A stretch of 28,329 bases of DNA from Tolypothrix sp. NIES-4075 (GTDB lineage Bacteria > Cyanobacteriota > Cyanobacteriia > Cyanobacteriales > Nostocaceae): NCBI RefSeq assembly GCF_002218085.1, contig NZ_BDUC01000025.1, positions 1 to 28,329 of the forward strand, given 5' to 3'. Below the pieces are notes generated by a model that saw only the letters and a list, made by a program, of their open reading frames with translations, had not been told where the DNA came from and did no database searches. Positions within the stretch are counted from its first letter, which is position 1. Every line of letters starts with the position of its first letter. The position numbers and the translations under genes were made by a program. Below, one piece after another: positions 10,538 to 18,493 of this stretch.

Positions 10538-13306
10538 TCAGCGATTAGGGCAGGTAACAGGAGCAGACACAAAATTAGTAGGATTAGACACAGAGGAAAT
10601 CAGCGTTATTTCCCCCTTGTCGTTGGTTACCCAGCCAGTTGCAGGTACGATTGCGATCGCCTTAGGTTTAGATGATGGTTTAGCAGCAGGTGTCTTGGGT
10701 TTAGGCTGCTGGGCTGTCGTAGCCAGAAGGCGAGTATCTGACCATACTACATCAGGGCTGAGGAAATCGTCAGGGCTGGGTGGAAAACCACCGCGTCCGG
10801 TGACAGTAAATTTACTGCCCCCTTCGTCAGCAAAAGCAGCACAGCTAGAGGAAACTAGCCCAGGAGTACTAACTACAGATGCAGGCAGTTTTATCAGTCC
10901 TTCAGTGGAATCTATATCGGGTGTATTGATTTGCACAGTGCCATTTAACTCAGGATTTGCCCCAGTTGCGGTGATAGTACTGTCGGGGGAGAGAATAAAG
11001 CCTTGAGTCGTGATGATTACCCGACCCCCACGATAGTTAGCAGAATTTGCCCTGATGTTGCTACTTTCGACGGCGGCTAAAACATCGGTGTTAACGTTAA
11101 TGTTGCCACCGATGACATTGCTGCCTGTAGCGTTGGTGGTGATGTTGCTGCCACGAGTTAAGATTAAATCTCTGGAACGTAAGGTGATAGTTGCTTGCTC
11201 TCGATTTGGGTCAATGCTGTTGCTGCGGGTGTCAGCAGTTACGAGGGCGTTATTGTCTAAACGAACAGAGCGAGCATTTACTGTTAAATTGCCTGCTGTA
11301 CCTGTTCCTAAACTTCTCACAGATATTGTTGCTTCATCTTTTACCAGCAACTGTTGAGTATTAAGCGTCAAGTCTCCAGCATTTCCTGTTGAGCCTGGGT
11401 TAGCTTGAGCAGACAAGCCGCTGCCAGAACCAATCAGTTGCACTCCTTGAGCCGTAAGGGTCAAATTTCCCCCTTTACCTGCACCAAATGTTCCAGCATT
11501 TACTCTTGCCCCATCTCGCACCAGCAACTGTTGAGTATTAAGCGTCAGGTCGCCGGCATTCCCTGTTAAGCCTGGGTTAGCTTGAGTAAACAAGCCACTG
11601 GAACCAATCAGTTGCACGTTGTTAGCAGTAAGAGTTAAATTTCCTCCATTGCCTGCACCAAATGTGCTAGCACTTACTTGTGCCCGATCTTGCACTAGCA
11701 ACTGTTGTGTATTAATTGTCAGGTTACCGGCATTCCCTGTTGAGCCTGCCTCAGCTTGAGCAGACAAGGCGCTGGTAAACTGACCATCAGCAGAAGTACC
11801 AATTAATTGTACGCTGTCAGCAGTAACGGTCAAATTCCCCCCATTTCCCGCACCAGAAGTGCCAGCACTAACTTGTGCCCCATCTCGCACTAGCAACTGT
11901 TGTGTATTAATCCTCAGGTTGCCAGCATTGCCTATTAAGCCTGGAGCTGCACTAGTAAACAAGCCGCTGGGAAACTGACCATCAGCAGAAGTACCAATCA
12001 ATTGTACGCTGTCAGCAGTAACGGTCAAATTCCCCCCATTTCCCGCACCAAAAGTGCCAGCACTAACTTGTGCCCCATCTCGCACTAGCAACTGTTGTGT
12101 ATTAATCCTCAGGTCTCCGGAATTCCCTGTTGAGCTTGGAGCTGCACTAGTAAACAAGCCGCTAGGAAACTGACCATCAGCAGAAGTACCAATTAATTGT
12201 ACGCTGTCAGCAGTAACGGTCAAATTACCCGCATTGCCTGCACCAAATGTGTCAGTATTTATTTGTGCCCCATCTTGCACCAGCAATTGTTGGGTATTGA
12301 TTATTAAATTACCCCCCTTCCCCAATGCTTGCGGTAGCGCAACATTAAAGATATTGCTGTTTTCCCCAACAACTTTTATTTCTCCTGTGGCATTAAGCGT
12401 AATGTCCCCCGCAACAGAGTCAACCGTCCCTAAACCTTGGTCTATACCAGCCAAAAGGTTACTGTCTCCCAAAATATCTAGATTGCGGGCGTTGACTGCA
12501 ATACTACCGCCACCTCCAGCTAGAACATTAACTTCAGTGCCATTGTTAAGTGACACATCTGCTCGTGCCGCTGCATCGGGAAAACTCAAACTTAGATTAT
12601 TACCAACAACATTTAACCCCACCGTTCCTGCTGCTGCTAATCCTCCCAACTCGACGCGATTTCCCGGAGTCCGTAAAATTGTATCATCCAGGGATACATT
12701 ACCTCCCACCAGCGCAAAGTCGCTAAAGTTGTTCGTGTCTCCAGCAGAGAGAAACGAAGATTGTACACTAATATTCCCTGCTCCTTGCGTCAACCCCAAA
12801 CCAATGGGTGCAGTTATCGTTAGTAGGGCAGTTGGATCGGTTGTACTAAATTGCGTTCCATCTTGAAAGTTAAGTCTGCTAGCGGTAGTTCCTAAAAAAG
12901 CACCACCAACATTTAGTGTTGCACCTCGACCAAATATAATGCCGTTAGGGTTGAGTAGAAAGAAATTAGCAGGATTGCTAGTTTGAATTGTCCCGTTGAT
13001 GTTGGAGATAAAAGGCGCTCCTACCCCGGTGACGCGAACAATTACATTATTAATTGCGGGGATAGTTAGGAAATTAGCTACATCAGCAGAATTTGGCAGG
13101 GAGAATTGTAAAAAACTGTGGAATAAATTGCTTCCTCTTTGCGTTCCTCTGTCAATATTGCTGATGTTGTTCTGTGTTGTGACGCGAGAATTATTCGGTA
13201 GGCTGCTATCTGGGGTAATTTGGGCTATGGCACAATTGGCAGAACTGATACTAGTTATTGCAATTCCTAAGAACCAGCCCCAATGAGTACTTCTCAAACC
13301 AGACAT
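10538..13306 (-). CDS. Filamentous haemagglutinin-type exoprotein (TpsA-like) with tandem repeats
   Basis: A 922-residue secreted protein. A signal peptide (residues 1 to about 28, LGIAITSISSANCAIAQ) precedes the haemagglutination-activity (TPS) domain, which carries ANFFLLNPNGIIFGRGATLN followed by VGGAFLGTTA. The TPS domain normally guides export by a TpsB outer-membrane transporter; none is in the window. The rest predicts a right-handed beta-helix (GNLTVTADSV, GDLTLNTQQLLV). Six tandem units of 58-65 residues cover about residues 340-665. The C-terminal part carries a Lys/Pro-rich stretch (QQPKPKTPAAKPSSKPKA) and a short cysteine-containing tail typical of cyanobacterial members. The length is moderate for the family. 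GGGGG lies eight bases before the ATG. A role in adhesion or surface interaction is inferred from the family only. Confidence 0.92.
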   Translation of the reverse strand: MSGLRSTHWGWFLGIAITSISSANCAIAQITPDSSLPNNSRVTTQNNISNIDRGTQRGSNLFHSFLQFSLPNSADVANFLTIPAINNVIVRVTGVGAPFISNINGTIQTSNPANFFLLNPNGIIFGRGATLNVGGAFLGTTASRLNFQDGTQFSTTDPTALLTITAPIGLGLTQGAGNISVQSSFLSAGDTNNFSDFALVGGNVSLDDTILRTPGNRVELGGLAAAGTVGLNVVGNNLSLSFPDAAARADVSLNNGTEVNVLAGGGGSIAVNARNLDILGDSNLLAGIDQGLGTVDSVAGDITLNATGEIKVVGENSNIFNVALPQALGKGGNLIINTQQLLVQDGAQINTDTFGAGNAGNLTVTADSVQLIGTSADGQFPSGLFTSAAPSSTGNSGDLRINTQQLLVRDGAQVSAGTFGAGNGGNLTVTADSVQLIGTSADGQFPSGLFTSAAPGLIGNAGNLRINTQQLLVRDGAQVSAGTSGAGNGGNLTVTADSVQLIGTSADGQFTSALSAQAEAGSTGNAGNLTINTQQLLVQDRAQVSASTFGAGNGGNLTLTANNVQLIGSSGLFTQANPGLTGNAGDLTLNTQQLLVRDGARVNAGTFGAGKGGNLTLTAQGVQLIGSGSGLSAQANPGSTGNAGDLTLNTQQLLVKDEATISVRSLGTGTAGNLTVNARSVRLDNNALVTADTRSNSIDPNREQATITLRSRDLILTRGSNITTNATGSNVIGGNINVNTDVLAAVESSNIRANSANYRGGRVIITTQGFILSPDSTITATGANPELNGTVQINTPDIDSTEGLIKLPASVVSTPGLVSSSCAAFADEGGSKFTVTGRGGFPPSPDDFLSPDVVWSDTRLLATTAQQPKPKTPAAKPSSKPKAIAIVPATGWVTNDKGEITLISSVSNPTNFVSAPVTCPNR
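11330..12300 (-). repeat. Tandem repeat array within the exoprotein gene
   Basis: The anchor coding NTQQLLV recurs at 12281, 12086, 11891, 11696, 11522 and 11345, with spacings of 195, 195, 195, 174 and 177 bases. The longer units (65 residues) include GTSADGQFPSGLFTSAAP; the shorter ones lack most of it. Neighbouring copies near 11880-12200 are almost identical at DNA level, pointing to recent duplication or gene conversion. Confidence 0.85.
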
Positions 13307-13415
13307 GGTGCTACCCCCCCCAGTTTTTTTATACAGCTACTATTACTGAGTTAAGCACAATTTGGGTGGTAAGTTTGATAACTTTTTCATTATTCTCCTA
13401 GATTTTGAGGAAGAA

Positions 13416-13446
13416 TCTCACGCAGAGGCGCTGAGGCGCAAAGAAG
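13416..13446. repeat. Dispersed CGCAGAGGCGC short repeat
   Basis: TCTCACGCAGAGGCGCTGAG followed by GCGCAAAG is made of near-repeated 9-mers, related to the short repeats at 4262 and 21299. It lies in the 277-base gap between the divergent exoprotein and antitoxin-like genes. Confidence 0.5.
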
Positions 13447-13583
13447 AGATATATTCGTCAGGGCTACGGATTTTGGTTTGAGGAGATAGAGTGCGAAGCT
13501 TGCGTGAGGTCAGTCGTTCGCATTAGAGAAAGTAAGGCAAGATGGTTATAATCTAAGCTAGAAGCAAATGAGGTCAGGTAATA

Positions 13584-13985
13584 ATGGCTGTACCTACAGA
13601 AATTCGTAAAAGAGCGATCGCTTTACTCCAAGAATTACCAGGAGAATCTTTAGTAAAAGCTGTCGAATTTTTGGAAGCGCTTTCTCGCGAAGCTTTACAG
13701 GTATCAGAAGCATCAAACCCCAAAATCAGCGAAGCCGCTTTGCTTCAAATTATTCAACACCGTCTGTCTCCCGAAGAACAAGATAGATTGGCTTATCTGC
13801 GTCAGCAAAACGAGATTGGAGTAATTACAGACACAGAGCATCAAGAGCTACTAATGTACGTTGAGCGCGTCGAACAACAAGATGCTGAACGTGCAGAAGC
13901 ATTGATAAAACTGGCTCAACTTCGCAAAGTTGATTTGAAAGTGCTGATTAACGAGTTCTTGCCTAAACACAGCAACGTCGCCTAA
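13584..13985 (+). CDS. Antitoxin-like protein upstream of an HNH nuclease
   Basis: A 133-residue cytoplasmic, mostly helical protein. The N-terminal part (IRKRAIALLQELPGESLVKA, then VEFLEALS) resembles the DUF2281-type helical segment found in small cyanobacterial antitoxins. The C-terminal part (LSPEEQDRLAYLRQQNEIGV, TDTEHQELL, then ERVEQQDAERAEALIKLAQL) is, from memory, a stretch often seen in cyanobacterial genes next to HNH nucleases. A TATAAT box at 13547-13552 lies 31 bases upstream of the ATG. The stop overlaps the next gene's start (TAATG), so the two are translationally coupled. The antitoxin role is inferred from the arrangement and is not proved. Confidence 0.7.
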   Translation: MAVPTEIRKRAIALLQELPGESLVKAVEFLEALSREALQVSEASNPKISEAALLQIIQHRLSPEEQDRLAYLRQQNEIGVITDTEHQELLMYVERVEQQDAERAEALIKLAQLRKVDLKVLINEFLPKHSNVA

Positions 13986-14425
13986 TGTCAGAGCGAACCC
14001 CAGAATCAATGAGGCGTATTGTTGCGGCTCGTGCGCGTGGTTACTGCGAGTATTGTCGCTGTTCTGAGCAATTTGCTACTGAGAGTTTTACGGTTGAACA
14101 TATAAAACCTCGACAAGCAGGTGGGGAAACAGTTTTAGAAAATCTTGCTTGGAGTTGCTTCGGCTGTAATAGTTATAAACATACCAAAACCCAAGCAACC
14201 GATCCAGAAACAAAAGAAAAAATTGCACTATATAATCCTCGACAGCAATTTTGGAGAGAGCATTTTAGCTGGAGTGATGATTTTACACAGGTAATTGGTA
14301 AAACAGCTTGTGGTCGAGCAACGGTTGAAGCTTTGCGTTTAAACCGCTTTGGTGTTGTCAATTTACGCCGTTTGTTGAGGAGTGCAAATCTGCATCCGCC
14401 AGAGAATGTGGAAGGTGATGAGTAG
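13985..14425 (+). CDS. HNH endonuclease
   Basis: A 146-residue metal-dependent nuclease of the HNH fold. Zinc-binding cysteines are at C21-x2-C24 and C58-x2-C61. The HNH core reads TVEHIKPRQAGGETVLENLA, then CFGCNSYK, giving the metal-binding and catalytic His39, Asn53 and Asn62/Lys65 pattern. The C-terminal half (FWREHFSWSDDFTQVIGKTA, then GRATVEALRLNR) is the conserved tail of small cyanobacterial HNH proteins. It overlaps the preceding gene by one base. It may act as a toxin, a homing-type nuclease or a defence nuclease; its substrate is unknown. Confidence 0.9.
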   Translation: MSERTPESMRRIVAARARGYCEYCRCSEQFATESFTVEHIKPRQAGGETVLENLAWSCFGCNSYKHTKTQATDPETKEKIALYNPRQQFWREHFSWSDDFTQVIGKTACGRATVEALRLNRFGVVNLRRLLRSANLHPPENVEGDE

Positions 14426-14639
14426 GGTTTATCTTGAACGTTAAATTAGCGATTGTCTGGCAGTCTTTTCTACTTAATATCTGCTTATTTCCACCAGCAT
14501 AATAATTGCTGCGGTCAATTTAATAACTTTTTCATCATTATTCTATAAATGCAAACTGCTGGATACTTTTAGATTTTTCGGCTCAATTTGGGCAATCTAA
14601 TAATATACAGATTTAAACAAGGTACAAGAGCGATATTAT

Positions 14640-15176
14640 ATGAAAAATGCTTGGAGTCGGCTGGCTTTGATGACGGTTATTCCTGGGCTGATGTTTTTGG
14701 TGTTTCCGCGTCGGACAATGGCTGACGATCCAGGAGGCTGTTTTATGGTGACTTCTTCGGGTAAAACGGTTAGTTTGGGTAGCCTTTGCGGTGTTACAGC
14801 ATCAGATAATGGAGTTTTTCGTATTCCTATTAAGCGCCGTTTGGGGAAAACTCCGGTAATTGAGGTAATGTTTAATGGTAACAAAACCTTTGAGATGATT
14901 TTAGATACTGGTGCTAGCGGTACCGTCATCACTCAGGGAATGGCAAGTGACCTGAAACTTCAAGCTACAGGTACGATGCAAGCAGAAATTGCTGATGGTA
15001 GCAGAGTACAATTCGTTACAAGTCAGGTTAAGTCTATTGCTGTTGGTGGAGCTATCGTTAATAATGTTGAGGTAGCGATCGCTCCAAAAGCCGGCATCGG
15101 ATTATTAGGTCACGATTTTTTTGACAGCTACGATGTGAGAATTCTGGAAAAGGTAGTTGAATTTCACCGTCGATGA
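14640..15176 (+). CDS. Retropepsin-like aspartic protease, secreted or membrane-anchored
   Basis: A 178-residue protein. An N-terminal hydrophobic signal or anchor (LALMTVIPGLMFLVFP, residues about 7-22) is followed by a single clan-AA protease domain. The catalytic motif is MILDTGASGTVIT with the aspartate at residue 89. The second signature near the C-terminus reads GIGLLGHDFFDSYDVRI, typical of bacterial retropepsins that act as homodimers with one Asp each. Two cysteines (GGCFMV, SLCGVT) precede the domain and may form a disulphide in the periplasm. It is the only gene on its likely transcript; the substrate is unknown. Confidence 0.88.
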   Translation: MKNAWSRLALMTVIPGLMFLVFPRRTMADDPGGCFMVTSSGKTVSLGSLCGVTASDNGVFRIPIKRRLGKTPVIEVMFNGNKTFEMILDTGASGTVITQGMASDLKLQATGTMQAEIADGSRVQFVTSQVKSIAVGGAIVNNVEVAIAPKAGIGLLGHDFFDSYDVRILEKVVEFHRR

Positions 15177-15355
15177 GTGAAAATCTTCATTTTCATTCTT
15201 CAAACTTTGGGTTTGTTACTAAAATTTTCTGGGGAAAATTTGCCGTTAATGTTGAAAGTAAATATTATTATTTTTCAAATCGATAGATACAAGTAATGTA
15301 GCGCAAACCTATGCTTAGTAGGATTCCCAAGCCCTACCGAGAAGGAAGAAGCTTT

Positions 15356-15397
15356 CTTCACACGCATACAAAAACGACAGTAAACTAGGGTGTGAAG
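15356..15397. repeat. Inverted repeat upstream of the secreted protein at 15426
   Basis: CTTCACAC (15356-15363) and GTGTGAAG (15390-15397) form an 8-bp inverted repeat about 30 bases before the gene start. It overlaps a GAAGAAGCTTTCTTC near-palindrome. It could be a leader hairpin or an operator; there is no evidence to choose. Confidence 0.35.
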
Positions 15398-15413
15398 TAA
15401 GTTTAAGGTCATG

Positions 15414-15419
15414 AGGAGG
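15414..15419 (+). promoter_or_regulatory. Ribosome binding site fixing the start at 15426
   Basis: AGGAGG lies six bases before the ATG at 15426. An earlier in-frame ATG at 15411 would place this sequence inside the gene, so the later start is chosen. Confidence 0.7.
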
Positions 15420-15425
15420 AAATTC

Positions 15426-15899
15426 ATGCGATCGCTACTCACTGGAGTTATCATCAGTTTGGGACTGTTATCATTGCCAGCACAAGCACAACAGGCAGTA
15501 TCTGATGCCCAAATAACAGCGATGGTAGAAGCATTGCGACAAGCTGCACCAAAAACCGGTTCTGCCAATGATGGACTTTATAGCGAATGGCAAGTCAAAC
15601 CAGAAACCCTCAAAGGTTGGTCAAGAACATGTCTAAAAAAGGAACTCACACCAGCGGAGTTTGAAAACAGCCCTGCAACTGCACGTCAAATTGTAAGTTG
15701 CATCACCCGTCGGGAGTTAAACAAGCAGTTTGCCGCAACTAAGAACAACGAAACCGCAGCTGTGCGTGGTGTTGCCTGTTGGTGGATGACTGGCAACTAT
15801 ACAGGCTGCAACAGTGGTTTTACGGCTGCTTACGTGCAAAAAGTTGTTGGCTTTTACCAACAGCAGCGTTCAAAACCCGCAGCTAGTGTGTCAAGATAA
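15426..15899 (+). CDS. Secreted small cyanobacterial protein, unknown function
   Basis: A 157-residue precursor with a textbook signal peptide: MRSLLTGVIISLGLLSLPAQ followed by the cleavage site AQA-QQ at about residue 22. The mature protein has four cysteines (RTCLKK, VSCITR, VACWWM, GCNSGF), suggesting two disulphides, and a helical start (ISDAQITAMVEALRQAAPKT-like). It contains GLYSEWQVKPETLKGWSRTC, typical of a family of small exported cyanobacterial proteins known only as hypothetical. The start is set by AGGAGG. No operon partner is seen: SemiSWEET follows after 49 bases and may be co-transcribed. Confidence 0.8.
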   Translation: MRSLLTGVIISLGLLSLPAQAQQAVSDAQITAMVEALRQAAPKTGSANDGLYSEWQVKPETLKGWSRTCLKKELTPAEFENSPATARQIVSCITRRELNKQFAATKNNETAAVRGVACWWMTGNYTGCNSGFTAAYVQKVVGFYQQQRSKPAASVSR

Positions 15900-15948
15900 C
15901 TTTGAAAAATCAGATTAGGGTATTGAAACCGTAAGGTAGCGAACAAAA

Positions 15949-16209
15949 ATGGAAATTGATTATATAACCACTTTGGGTCTAATAGCAGGATTGCTGAGTA
16001 CAATTGCTTATCTACCTCAAGTGATTAAAACTTGGAAGTCGAAATCAGCTTCAGACCTTTCTTGGAGTATGCTGATTACCCTGTGTGCAGGTATTATTCT
16101 ATGGTTGGTTTATGCGACTTATATTCAGGATATTCCTCTGATTGCCGCCAACATCGTCACCTTACTTTTAGCCTCTATAATTTTGGTACTGAAGATCAAG
16201 TACAATTAA
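15949..16209 (+). CDS. SemiSWEET-type sugar transporter
   Basis: An 86-residue inner-membrane protein with three hydrophobic helices (about residues 4-25, 38-58 and 62-82), the bacterial half-size SWEET/PQ-loop unit. The PQ motif reads AYLPQVIKTWKSKSASDLSW in helix 1 and the following loop. Helix 2 is LITLCAGIILWLVYATY and helix 3 LIAANIVTLLLASIILVLKI. The family works as a homodimer giving facilitated sugar diffusion; substrate preference cannot be read here. An AAGG lies upstream of the ATG. It lies 49 bases after the secreted-protein gene on the same strand. Confidence 0.92.
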   Translation: MEIDYITTLGLIAGLLSTIAYLPQVIKTWKSKSASDLSWSMLITLCAGIILWLVYATYIQDIPLIAANIVTLLLASIILVLKIKYN

Positions 16210-16578
16210 TCGCTAAAAGTTGATAAAGTACTAAGCTGTTAGGTTTGCAAGTTAAACTTTTGGGCTGATAATTTGTTGCTTTTGCCCAAAAAGAAAAAAG
16301 TGCGTTCTTATAGGCACGAAAACTCAACGTATTGCCCTTAACTCTGCTTGAAAGTGAGGTTAGGGGCATCAAGTTTTATACAAACTCTTTGCATTGAGAA
16401 GTTTAAATCAATAATTGCCATTTATTGATGTGATTTCGTATGAATGAGCGCTTGTTATCCTTGACTGCATAAGCTCAAGTTACTATACATCCGTAAAATT
16501 GGACAATAATTCTTTAATGTACAGTTTTGGTCAAATAATTCGTCGCTCTACAGCAGGTCGCTACATCTAATGTATTTT
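16210..16578. other. Gap between convergent genes
   Basis: 369 bases between the 3' ends of the SemiSWEET and serine-hydrolase genes. It holds a TTTTGGGC/GCCCAAAA hairpin (16258-16291) and the longer stem at 16334-16367. Neither has a strong T-run. The region 16380-16578 is AT-rich without recognisable features. Confidence 0.45.
16334..16378 (+). terminator. Possible terminator hairpin in the convergent gap
   Basis: GCCCTTAAC pairs with GTTAGGGGC, with wobble pairs and a possible CTC/GAG extension; ATCAAGTTTTAT follows. The stem is strong but the T-run is weak. Confidence 0.35.
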
Positions 16579-18060
16579 TCAAGCTAGTTCCTCATTGATA
16601 ATCCGCCGCACAATTTCTGTGACTGCTACTGCTAAATTAGTATCCCTTTCCCTGTCATCCGATGCTGGAGTAGGACAACGTAATGCTAGAGCAAATGTTC
16701 TCAGTTTAGATTGAGTAACCCGTTGATCCACAAACTTCACCAAAGCAGCATAAGTCATAGAACCAAGACCCCAACCTACTTTAGAAATAATTACGGGTTC
16801 GCTAATAACATTAACTACCCCCAATGTTTCCAATGCTACATCTACATAACGAGCCGTATCGTTACCCATTGCCCGCACGACACTTTCAAGGCTTTTCCAT
16901 TGGGCTGATGGTAACTTAGCAGTCTCAGGAAGATGTAAATGCCAACCTAGCATTGAGATTAATCGCACTAAGTCATAAGCAGAGATTAAATTCTCACCAG
17001 TAGCACCTGTACCGTCGGAGGATAAAATAACTTTTCCAGTTGTAGTATCTTTTATTTTGGGATTGGCAATCAATGAATTATCGCCATATGCTCCAAGAAA
17101 TTTAATCCCACTATTACCCGTTTGCTCTACAATCCATTGTTCTAGTTTTGGGCGTTCAATGAATCGTTTAAACAAGGCACCTATGGCATTAGATGAGCCA
17201 TATTCATATTGATATTTAACCATATCTTTAACTAAATCATTAAAGCGATATTTAGGAGATTCAATGACACAATCGTCAACATCGATATTGGGATAATTTT
17301 TATTGATTTGACAAATAGTGTTTAAAACACCAATGAATTTAGTTACACTATAAAATTGTTGTTTATCTATTGATTTTTTACCAAGCCAGTGAGTTTTGAT
17401 AGGGCTGTTGCTATCGGTAAAGCTACCAACACAAACACAGGCATGGCTAATATTACTAGAAAGAAAGTTTAAGCCCGTTTCATCAATACTTGGTTTGATT
17501 CCTCGATTTGGATAGTCACTAAAATTGGCTGTGACACCACTAGATAAAGTAAAGCTATCTCCATAGGAAATAATAAAAGTTCCATCTGGCTTTTGCTCCA
17601 AAAAGGCTGGATAATCATTAATTAGCGTCTGGAAAGGTGACTTATTTATCGTTCTAGCGACAAAGGCAGAAGCTGGTGTATTGCGATTAACAATAGGTGA
17701 AGCGTTTTGGATTTCTTTCAGCTTGTTGAAAATCAAAGTAGTGTTTCCAGGAGCGCTTAAAATAGAATTGATCTGTTCGACCTGTTTAGTTTCTAATAAC
17801 TTTAGAGCAATATCTGGGTTAATTGCAACATCCTCAGATGGTATAGAGACACTGCCAACTCTTCTACAAAAATCAATTAATCCTTTCCAAGAAAAACTAT
17901 TCAAGCTACCCAAATCGCCATCAATCCATCCACCACCAGGATAAAAGCCTAAATTAGCTAGCTTAGTCTGAATTTCCATGACTAAGGCTCTATTATCTGC
18001 CTTTAATTGAGCGCGTGTCAATGATAAACTGTTACTAATAACATCTTGTAAAGTGGACAT
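16579..18060 (-). CDS. Serine penicillin-recognising hydrolase (beta-lactamase-like) with N-terminal peptidoglycan-binding-like domain
   Basis: A 493-residue protein. The three active-site motifs of the family are visible: SVTK (S238 to K241, SxxK), SSN (S289-x-N291, SxN) and KVG (427-429, replacing KTG). The N-terminal 70 residues (IQTKLANLGFYPGGGWIDGD, LGSLNSFSWKGLIDFCRR) resemble a peptidoglycan-binding-1 helical domain. The fold suggests a class-A beta-lactamase, DD-peptidase or related serine hydrolase. No signal peptide is seen: the N-terminus (MSTLQDVISNSLSLTRAQL) is polar, which is odd for a cell-wall enzyme. The ATG has AGGAGA seven bases upstream. It follows a 112-residue gene by 21 bases, probably as a two-gene operon. 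Confidence 0.8.
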   Translation of the reverse strand: MSTLQDVISNSLSLTRAQLKADNRALVMEIQTKLANLGFYPGGGWIDGDLGSLNSFSWKGLIDFCRRVGSVSIPSEDVAINPDIALKLLETKQVEQINSILSAPGNTTLIFNKLKEIQNASPIVNRNTPASAFVARTINKSPFQTLINDYPAFLEQKPDGTFIISYGDSFTLSSGVTANFSDYPNRGIKPSIDETGLNFLSSNISHACVCVGSFTDSNSPIKTHWLGKKSIDKQQFYSVTKFIGVLNTICQINKNYPNIDVDDCVIESPKYRFNDLVKDMVKYQYEYGSSNAIGALFKRFIERPKLEQWIVEQTGNSGIKFLGAYGDNSLIANPKIKDTTTGKVILSSDGTGATGENLISAYDLVRLISMLGWHLHLPETAKLPSAQWKSLESVVRAMGNDTARYVDVALETLGVVNVISEPVIISKVGWGLGSMTYAALVKFVDQRVTQSKLRTFALALRCPTPASDDRERDTNLAVAVTEIVRRIINEELA

Positions 18061-18081
18061 GAATTCAATCTCCTAATTCAA

Positions 18082-18420
18082 TTAAAAATTATTTCTTAAG
18101 ACTCCATAAACATTTTTTGCGGCTCTAAGAAAACCATTAGCAGTTAATGGATATGTGGTGATAGACACTGTTTGCTCTACATTCCCCCCAAGAGTGCGGA
18201 CTTCTGTATCCTTAATTTCTACTTCAAGATCGCAGTGACTTTGAAATCCTCCCGGTGGTAATGAATCAATAGATTTGATGGGATTTTGCCCTCGCCCACG
18301 ACAAACTTCGTACCTGCTACCATTTTTCACTATCTGATTCATTATCAATTCGGGTGACAATTTGTCCTTGGGGTAGAACCGCGATAATATTTCCAGGAGC
18401 AACTTCACCAGAGGTTGCAC
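18082..18420 (-). CDS. Small partner of the serine hydrolase, unknown function
   Basis: A 112-residue soluble protein starting at GTG with a strong GAGGAGG ribosome binding site five bases upstream. It has an amphipathic first helix (PLVKLLLEILSRFY), a basic loop (YEVCRGRGQNPIKSIDSLPP), then beta-type strands rich in Val/Thr (DLEVEIKDTEVRTLGGNVEQ) and a final helix (FLRAAKNVYGVLR). No signal peptide or known family is recognised. It lies directly upstream of the serine hydrolase with a 21-base gap, so joint function is likely but unknown. A terminator of the previous gene lies just before it. Confidence 0.65.
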   Translation of the reverse strand: MQPLVKLLLEILSRFYPKDKLSPELIMNQIVKNGSRYEVCRGRGQNPIKSIDSLPPGGFQSHCDLEVEIKDTEVRTLGGNVEQTVSITTYPLTANGFLRAAKNVYGVLRNNF

Positions 18421-18425
18421 ATTAT

Positions 18426-18432
18426 CCTCCTC
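18426..18432 (-). promoter_or_regulatory. Strong ribosome binding site for the GTG start at 18420
   Basis: GAGGAGG is followed by ATAAT and then GTG on the minus strand. The overlapping ATG one base earlier leads to an early stop, so the GTG is the real start. Confidence 0.7.
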
Positions 18433-18450
18433 AGGCTGAAAGCCGCTGGC

Positions 18451-18479
18451 TCAACAAACAAAGCCTGCCGACCCAGGCT
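18451..18479 (-). terminator. Terminator of the Gfo/Idh/MocA gene
   Basis: On the minus strand AGCCTGGGTCGGCAGGCT forms a six-pair stem, followed by TTGTTTGTTGAG. It lies between the oxidoreductase stop at 18494 and the small gene's ribosome binding site. Confidence 0.6.
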
Positions 18480-18493
18480 CATTCTATGCATCT

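Noticed and set aside
11330..12300. Possible CRISPR-like array
   Set aside because: The repeats are 174-195 bp, in frame and translated into a beta-helix protein; there are no short repeats with unique spacers.
12234..12866. 210-residue plus-strand frame opposite the exoprotein
   Set aside because: A shadow frame opened by the repetitive, stop-poor coding sequence on the other strand.
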